Assembly (NCBI GenBank): GCA_964059195.1 | Contig: CAXKWD010000006.1 | Location: forward strand, 133,926,539-133,990,538 | Source of the DNA: Ectobius pallidus | Taxonomy: Eukaryota > Arthropoda > Insecta > Blattodea > Ectobiidae | Length of the DNA stretch: 64,000 nt | Direction: 5' to 3' | Shown: positions 57,093 through 64,000 of the stretch, piece by piece | Layout: each line of letters opens with the position of its first letter | Position numbering within the stretch: the first letter of the stretch is position 1 | Made by a program: the position numbers and the translations under genes | The notes under the pieces: generated by a model | The model's database searches: none | Seen by the model: the letters and a program-made list of their open reading frames with translations, nothing else | What the model was told of the DNA's origin: nothing

Positions 57093-57115
57093 GAAATTTG
57101 GGTTATGTAAAACAA

Positions 57116-58070
57116 TTATGTTATGAGTAGTGCTCTGTAGATGCGAAACTGGATTCGTTTTTCGACAATTCAGAACAAAAGACTCAGAATATTCGAGAAC
57201 AAGGTAGACCTACAGAGAAAATTTTTCAGACAATACCGAGATAAATGAAAAGGGAATGAAGGACACATTTAGTGATGAAATTCAACTTCTATATAACCTA
57301 ACACCTAATAATCATGTAGACATGGTTGGGCAGAACTCGTAGCTCGAAGAACACAGTTTCGTGCAAGTTATTGAGGACCTAGACACAGAGGGGAGAATTA
57401 CCTAATATATTCAAAAGACCCACCGCAGGGAGATCGGAAAGAGACAAGTTGCTTAAGCAGAAGAAACTAGGACGATGAATATTTTTTTGTTGAAAGTTTG
57501 TTATTGTTCTACCGAAGGAATAAGCTGTAAAAGTCTACATCCCATGTTTTTGGCTAAAGCCATGCTTTGCATAAGTTACTCGATACATAAATAACTATTC
57601 ACCTCTTCTTAGAATTCTTGAAAGTCTGTAAAAGGGCCTATATAATATTTATAATTGAGTAATATGGTATCATATTTGTCAATATTAGCAAATAATGTGC
57701 TAGCAATAAATCTGTGATATGTGACTTAGTTTCAGGTGAGTGAAATTGATGGTGGAATATGTCGTTGAGATTAACCCGAATAAACAGTTCTATAATGTAT
57801 TTAAACGAACTCTTCTTCAAGTACTCATATCAAGTATTGAGAAATCTCTCCAGGGTATTGACTCGCAGAAATATATACTTCCTTAGTTTAAATCAATGAT
57901 AACTGAAGATATAAAGATATCTTTGCAATATGAAGGAAAGTCAATTTACCTTGGTTATGTTGCGCGCCTAAATCAAATCAATGCATATACACTTACCTTG
58001 AACACTCATATATTGCATAGCCAATTGCGTAAATCCAAATTTGTGCCTGCATGTAGAGGTTTCTGTAGTA
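57116..58070. other. Unassigned DNA
   Basis: AT-rich. The segment 57150-57480 can be translated in fragments (for example around RKEDTFSDEIQLL) but shows no known family. It might contain the upstream exon required by the repeat frame (minus strand), which I could not identify. Confidence 0.35.
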
Positions 58071-58921
58071 TCTCTTTATATATAAAAGGCTTTGTCCTGA
58101 CTGACTGAATGAATGACTGACTGACTGACTGACTGATTGACTGAATGACAGGAATCAACGTACAGCCTAAACTATAACAGGTAGAGACTTGGAATTTTGA
58201 CAGTACCTTCGTTTCATAATGTAGGTGCTCACTAAGAAAGGATTTTGAAAAATTCTGATTCTAAATGCCAAAAATTAAATGTTTTTGAAAATACTTAATC
58301 CCTTTTTACATAGAATTATCAATTCCAAATCACAGAATATATTGTTGCCAAATGGTATCAGGTGGGCTTGGAAAAAACAAATGAAATGCAATTTTGACAA
58401 ATAAGAGAAGTTATCAAAATAATTCATGTTATAAATAAATATTACAGAATGAAATCCACTAAAATAATGGAATCACATAACTTTCTCTACCCTGGACATA
58501 GAGAAAACAAAACGAGGTATGGTAATGTGTATATTATTATATTAGGCCTATATCGCAGGTTTTTGGAGAGAAAAGTATGAAAGTGATAATGCTTTATGGT
58601 AACATAAGAGTGGGAAATTTCCCGCCTCGATATTACAATTTTATGTTACAGGAATTTCTGTTTCTTCTTATTTAAACCTCTACCAGGCTTGCTGTGCACT
58701 GTACAAGCGATGGGATGCAACATTCTAGATCCTCTATGAGCCATAAAAAACTATATCAAGCGTTTTCTGAGGGAATAGTTTGAGTGTAATAAGTCGTTCA
58801 TCCTATTTCAAATTATAAATGCCTATATAAGGACCTAGAATTTAAAATTGAAAATCCTTCATAAGCTAATTTCCAATTACAAAATACAAAACCCGGGCGA
58901 CGCCGGGTCTTTTAAGCCAGT
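58071..58921 (+). mobile_element. Helitron-like non-autonomous element
   Basis: It starts A|TCTCTTTATATATAAAAGGC then a (TGAC)n tract (58098-58148), the 5' form I associate with Helentron-type elements. It ends with a 6-bp-stem hairpin ACCCGG-GCGACG-CCGGGT (58891-58908) followed after about 10 bases by CCAGT, close to the canonical CTAGT end. There are no inverted ends and no target duplication, as expected for rolling-circle elements. The interior (about 850 bp) has no Rep/helicase, so it is non-autonomous. Confidence 0.75.
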
Positions 58922-59941
58922 CATTAATATAAGTCGTGAACAAAGTTTCAAATGTTTTTTACTTACCTTGTTATGGCATAATGCATCAAAAATAAGTTCT
59001 AAAACGATTAAGTTACTTATGCATAAAAAATAACACAAATAAAAACAATTAACAAATGTTAAAGAAATTATTCTTCTATCTTATAAGAATTTCTAGTAAA
59101 GCAGTTAATTTCATCACTGTCATTCCGTGAACACTAGCCTCGATAAGAAAAAAATATTTTGGTAATCCTTGATCGCTGGAAAGCGTTCTCCACTCCATCC
59201 CATAATATGTTGGGAGCCATGCACCAGAAAATCAAAGCCTTGCTGCACAAGTGCATACTAGGTGGCAGGACGGCTGGAAGTTCCCAATATCGCTGCACGG
59301 CACGCAATAAAATTTGTATTTCACAAATATTAACGTCTGTCTAAAACATATTGTATGTTACACATGGTAAAATGGTTTTAGTTTGCTCGTAGGATTGCTA
59401 CACACGCTCTTACGGGCTCGTTTCGCGAACATAGAAAATCTCGTTTTCGCCACTTGTTTCATAAATAACTATTGTTAACTCATTTTTTCATTATCTCTAA
59501 CCCTAATATACCTTCGGGCGAAATAGGGTTCAATCCAATTTTGGATATTCAATAAAAATACGGTACATGGTCTAATCTAATTTCATTAAAGCTAATTATT
59601 TGCTGATCACCATATAGACCGCCATCAAGTTTCAGCCCTTGCCTGCACCACGTGACCCAACGATTCCCTCCCCTCTGAGCAGTCGATTCTGTGAACACAC
59701 ATTATTTCATTGCGCCATTTTAGGTTAATTTTGTGTGAACTTCTTAGCGATTTTATTTATATTTACAATACTCCAAGAAACAGATGTAATAACATGGATT
59801 CTCCAAACATTCTCATAGTCTCAAACGCAGATATCTTTGTGCTCAGACTCTGATTTTCAATATATTTGTTTGCAAGGATGTTATAAACCGAACAAGGCTT
59901 CCTTTGTTGAAGTTATTCCTTCTGGATTGCATCAGTTTACA
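58922..59941. other. Unassigned DNA
   Basis: A short block at 59500-59560 resembles the outer end of the minisatellite element at 50480-50540. Open frames at 58848-59033 and 59159-59344 match nothing known. Confidence 0.35.
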
Positions 59942-60015
59942 AATAAGTGAGTCGGCTTTGGTACAGTCAGTATCGTGCTGGCTTTCTGTGCGCAAGATTG
60001 AGAGTTCGATCCCGG
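59942..60015 (+). mobile_element. Possible tRNA-like SINE head
   Basis: A B-box GTTCGATCC occurs at about 60005 after a tRNA-like ggctttggtacagtcag segment. The arms do not fold into a convincing tRNA. No body with other copies in the window was seen. Confidence 0.35.
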
Positions 60016-60939
60016 ACCAGGTCTACTACATTTATGTATGCAGGTTGATGTTATCTTTGTTCGCTCGTATCAACATTTTCTCTACGCTAAGGACCTGATC
60101 AAACTCTTCCGCGGCCGGCGGGTTAGGCCTATACGAGGAACTATGTGTACCTCTGCTGTAGACTATCAATAAATGACTTGTATCTACAGTATCTACAGTA
60201 CAACATGAGACGCGCTGCTAGGCCTATAACTTCATAAAAAACGTTGTTCTAAAATTACATAAGCACTAATTCCATTAGGCAACATTCCAAAATACGGTTT
60301 GAAATAACGTTATAGGCTATAAAAGTCAGAAGTTCTTAAACCATTATCTCCTACATGGATATAATGGGCTCTTTAATATTAAATGAAGCAATAATATTTA
60401 TTAAAATTATACGCTTTATCTTCTAATTTGGGTGTTTCACGCAAGAAATACGCTTCCAAGATTACAAATAAAATTCTTTAAATACCCACATCAACACAGG
60501 TGCAAACCCACACAAGAATACAGTAGCCTACTCATGCCGAAGTTATAAAAGAAACCAGGACAAAAACCACAGGCTATAAATACCTGAATTCTAAGCCTAG
60601 TGAGTGTGGTTTCGGAAGTTGAAGTCTTCGGAGATTCCATTTTATATGCTTTTGAGAAACAGAAATGTTTCTCAAATCACTACTAATTTTGATCCACGCC
60701 GAAAATGAAGAACGATCTCTTAGCAACAAAATTCTTTGATGGCGTACAAGAATTTAGTAGTATCTTGGCAACATGTACATAACTTATTTTTAAAAATGTA
60801 TTTCTCTATGTTGGAAAAAATTACTAAGTGCTATTGACCGGCTTGAATCTGGAAATAACAGTTGGTTCGGTATGTTTTGAACAATTCTCTGGCAGAATAT
60901 CAATATTCAGATTCCTGGGATGACTTCTCATATACTAAC
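60016..60939. other. Unassigned DNA
   Basis: AT-rich spacer; nothing is recognised. Confidence 0.35.
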
Positions 60940-61480
60940 ATAAAAGGCACTAAATTTGGGATTATTCCGGTACTGGACAACCGATTTGGTCGAATATCAA
61001 TAGACGTCTTCCCATGGACATTATAAATGCGTATACGAAGTATCATAAAATCCGATAAAGCGCATTTGAGTTATTGCGCCTTTAAAATAGACACCAAATT
61101 GGGTTTTACTCCGGTACCGGACAACAGATTAGGTTCAAATTCAATAGGGAACTTTTCATGGATGTCATAAATTCGTATACCAAGTTTAATGGAAATCCGA
61201 TATAGCGTACTTGAGTTATGGCGCCTTTCTATTAGAAAAGCGCCATAATCTATAAAAATAGGCACTAAATTGGGCATTACTCCGGTACCGGTGAACCGAT
61301 TTGGTTCAATATCAATAGGGTTCTTCCCATGGACATTATAATTGTGTTTTCCAAGTTTCATGAAAATCCGAAGAAGCGTATTTGAGTTATGGTGCGTACA
61401 GACGCACGGACGGACGGACAGACAGACAGACGGACAGACATTTTTTCGTCCCCCACACAATCTCATAAAGTACCATACTG
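60940..61480. repeat. Three diverged tandem units plus (GACG/GACA)n tract
   Basis: Three head-to-tail units of about 130-170 bp start near 60948, 61085 and 61255. Each contains ggcactaaattggg, ttactccggtaccgg-like, gaaccgatttggttc-like, tcaataggg, cccatggacattataa, cgtataccaagttt and atttgagttatggcgcc-like blocks. A CGGACGGACAGACAGACAGA tract follows (61405-61440). One unit of the same family is inside the long-inverted-repeat element at 51965-52090, in inverse orientation. The 137-codon minus frame across it is repetitive and has only a GTG start. Confidence 0.75.
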
Positions 61481-62685
61481 GCACTTAATAAAAAACAAGT
61501 TGAAAATCGCCTGTTACGATGAGAAAAGTGAGAGCAGAAACAAAACACAAGGCTATATCATGACGCCTAATTGCTATTGATCGAATCATTAGTCTTCTAT
61601 TCGTGGCCAAAGTGGCCTCTCTCCGTTTTCTATGCCGGATAATTGGATATTGTTTCGGCGTTTGAAGAAGACCATTAAGTTGTTTCCTGTTTTAACCTTT
61701 AGCTTTTGTACAATTATGTTAAATCCAAATTAATGTGTAGTGCGGCAGACATTGTATTCACTTCTCTTTATTCGACTTCGGAAAGTTACTCATCTGTTAA
61801 AAATAACCTATATTTCCATATCCTTATTTACGGAAATTCTGTACATCACTGTAGTTCGTTAATTTTATGAACTTGGTTCAACAGCATATCCCTTGGACCC
61901 AGTATTTAGGGGTTGGGTTTCCATAAATACAAGTGGAATTGCGACAATTGTTGGGAGGGAAATAAAAAGAAACTAGTTTATTTTTAACATAATATACCAT
62001 ACCATACATATTTTTTTGAATTTTTTATACGCCTTATTTTTCAAAATATTCTCATTCTGTACAGCCGAGGGGCCTTAAAATTTGATGGATGATAAATCAA
62101 GTTCTACAGATTATTACTCTATAAAATATTTAATTTGAAAATGTTCACCCACGTGATATATGCATATTTTTACTTTCCCTTCCCTTAAGACCCCATTGGT
62201 ATAATTACGTGAATTAGAGAATTTTGAAAATGCGACTATAGAGCAGGTTTTAACGTATTGTTTGAAGATGTTTTGCTGAAAGCGTCATGCTTATAAAGTC
62301 TTAAGAATATTTTTCCATTAGCAAGACTTCACCTTGTGTTTGAATTAATCCACAACCAGCTATTTTCTCTCTTGAGATTCCACCCTCTTTAAAACTCCAG
62401 AGTCTAAAAGCGAGATTAACTTGCTCATTCCACAAATTTTAGTAGGGCTCTCTGTTCAGTGTATATTAATGATAAAGAAACTTCGTAACTGTTAAAGTGC
62501 TAGTTAAAGCGACATTGTAAATGAACAAGGAACTTATAAACTATAAACTTTGTATAGAAATGAAGTAATGAAGGATAATTACTGTCATAGAAAAGGATAA
62601 TGCTATGTTCATAAGAATATTTCCCTCCTCAACCTTTGGATTGGAGGGCAGTATTACCAGGAAAAACACAAAGTTATCTGTAACT
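61481..62685. other. Unassigned DNA
   Basis: AT-rich spacer; no recognised features. Confidence 0.35.
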
Positions 62686-62716
62686 TACGCTGTTACTTCA
62701 AAACGGCCGTCATTAT

Positions 62717-63341
62717 TAGAGACCGGATTTTAAAGGGAATTCCTTTTTTTATATTTCATCACAAAATGTGATAAAATTGAACAGGACATTACTGAGTAAG
62801 TTTCAACTGCAAATGACCTGGTTTTAACGTCCCTTTTTTTCCTTTTTTTTAGGAACTTTCCCTTTCCAGTACCTTTTTTGCTAATTTATTTTGAAAAATT
62901 CGTAAATTACCCAGTATTTAGTAATATGAAAACATTAAAAATTGTTTTCACTGATTCACCATTGAAAAAATAATTCCTCCCAGCAGAATAGAGCGTTACA
63001 GGGAAATCACAGGCTTGCCATTGCCTAAGTTTCCCATTATAACAAGGTGGGGAACATGGATTTCGTATGCTATTTTCCTCTGTGAGAATTTCAACAAGAT
63101 CAAAAAATTTATTCAGTCATTAGATGTTACAGAATCAGCAGCTGTAGAGCAAGCAAAGGCTTTACATAAAACAAATAAGTATCTCTCTGTTGAATTTTTA
63201 CACTCTCTTACTTTTATATCCCTTTTTTCGCAACTTTTTTTGTCAATAATTTTCCCTTTTTTTCCACCTTTTTTCGGCAATAATTTTCCCTTTTTTCGTC
63301 CTTTTTTGGGTGAAAATTTTCCCTTTAAAATCCGGTCTCTA
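62717..63341 (+). mobile_element. hAT element, family A copy 2
   Basis: A 625-bp element with inverted ends TAGAGACCGGATTTTAAA and its complement, and a perfect 8-bp duplication gtcattat (62709-62716, 63342-63349). It is nearly identical to 3923-4541 but retains the block at about 63058-63085 that the other copy lost. It carries a transposase remnant (63015-63220). Confidence 0.94.
63015..63220 (+). pseudogene. hAT transposase fragment inside family A copy 2
   Basis: Open segment LPKFPIITRWGTWISYAIF followed by CENFNKIKKFIQSLD and ESAAVEQAKALHKTNKYLSV. The P--TRWGTW--A--F-ENF pattern is the middle region of hAT transposases of the BED-finger group. Catalytic acidic residues, the zinc finger and the C-terminal dimerisation domain are absent, and the frame runs on into low-complexity TTTCCC repeats. 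The copy at 3923-4541 shows the same segment with a deletion. Confidence 0.75.
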
Positions 63342-63460
63342 GTCATTATCATCTCCATTCTACCCGCTCCTTGGTCTGCATGAGTGAAAACACTAGTACG
63401 ACTAGTATATCTCGTCCAATACGCCATTGTCTTGGAGGTGACCCCAACATTGGGATATTA

Positions 63461-64000
63461 AAATTCTTTAATTTTAATACCGTACTTTTATATAGACTAT
63501 TCCATTCACTTTGATATTGACCATTAACATTTAACAGTTCCTAGGATTCAGACCAATCACGATCGTTTAACTTATACGACCATGCGATTTTATGTGATAA
63601 AAATCAGCTCGTTACTAAATATGTAGCTATCAACGTGCAGTGAATACTACGTCACATGCTGCCAGTGAACACAATAAAAGCACATTATTTTATACAACAT
63701 AGGTCTATCTTGTTTGAAAATTGAATTAATATAAATGTAGGCCTACATTGATTAAAAACACGATTTCAATTCGGTGCAAGCAAGTTCGAATGTTTTAATT
63801 CAGTTCTCCTGTTAGCTTACCTGAATTAGGTTAACTATGTCTTATTTGCACCATTGGTAGCATTGGTTACAACATGGTAACTCGAATCGATTCATGGATG
63901 GTTGATTCATAGTATTCTGTGTTCTCGCAGTTGTTAGTTTTGTTTTTATATAACAAAGTAAGAAAGTAATTATTATTTGTATAATCCGTTACATTTTTAT
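63461..64000. other. Unassigned DNA
   Basis: AT-rich spacer to the window end; no recognised features. Confidence 0.4.

Larger units (their letters stand above)
62686..63460 (+). mobile_element. SINE family B copy split by a hAT insertion
   Basis: Left of the hAT element, ggccgtcattat matches the SINE's cggtcgtcattat. Right of it, gtcattatcatctccattct continues the same region (compare attatcttcatcccatcct at 10867), then gtcttggaggtgacccc and aacattggg follow before the homology ends near 63455. The left flank aligns only weakly further upstream. The SINE therefore predates the hAT. Confidence 0.65.

Noticed and set aside
53387..57094. Plus-strand cysteine-rich repeat frames (MSCYLLRCSI units) as a secreted protein
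   Set aside because: They are the mirror of the minus frame, are broken by TGA at two places, and lack a signal peptide or flanking splice and poly(A) context.
61071..61484. 137-codon minus-strand protein
   Set aside because: It starts only at GTG, and its sequence is a translation of two diverged tandem DNA repeats plus a GACG/GACA microsatellite.

Overview
This is AT-rich eukaryotic nuclear DNA, almost certainly from an insect. The anchor is one intact gene, a short neuropeptide F receptor (minus strand, 13781-15151), which is diagnostic of arthropods. The gene-poor layout, the density of hAT-type DNA transposons, tRNA-derived SINEs, CR1/Jockey-like LINE fragments and a Helitron-like element, and the scattered TAGGCCT words suggest a large hemimetabolous genome. 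A cockroach or termite relative is my guess, not something the sequence proves. No bacterial, organellar or viral genes were recognised.

Layout. 1-13 kb: intergenic DNA with three small terminal-repeat transposons, a perfect 76-bp palindrome, a foldback element and two SINEs. 13-15.2 kb: the receptor, with a 244-bp inverted-repeat element just past its stop codon and two tiny upstream ORFs before its start. 15-25 kb: mostly unassigned, with a diverged repeat, a tandem segmental duplication and a truncated SINE. 25.5-31 kb: a 2.1-kb hAT element with matching ends and target duplication, then a broken copy of an arthropod-wide repeat-like protein family. 32-45 kb: LINE fragments broken by later insertions, and several more hAT elements. 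45-50 kb: SINE copies, one candidate 36-nt exon with strong splice signals, a MITE, and the first coding exon of a THAP zinc-finger gene (49964-50049). 51.8-52.4 kb: an element with long inverted repeats. 53.4-57.1 kb: an array of about 121 copies of a 30-bp unit. On the minus strand this array is one uninterrupted frame of more than 1200 codons, with a splice-acceptor-like sequence at one edge and a stop plus poly(A) signal at the other. 58-64 kb: a Helitron-like element, a tandem triplicate repeat and a hAT element nested in a SINE.

The real or likely host genes are the receptor, the THAP exon, the 36-nt candidate exon, and possibly the repeat-array exon. They are not obviously linked in function. 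Most other structure is transposon insertion history, and several insertions can be ordered by nesting because their target-site duplications are intact. Long stretches hold nothing I can recognise, and they are listed as such.
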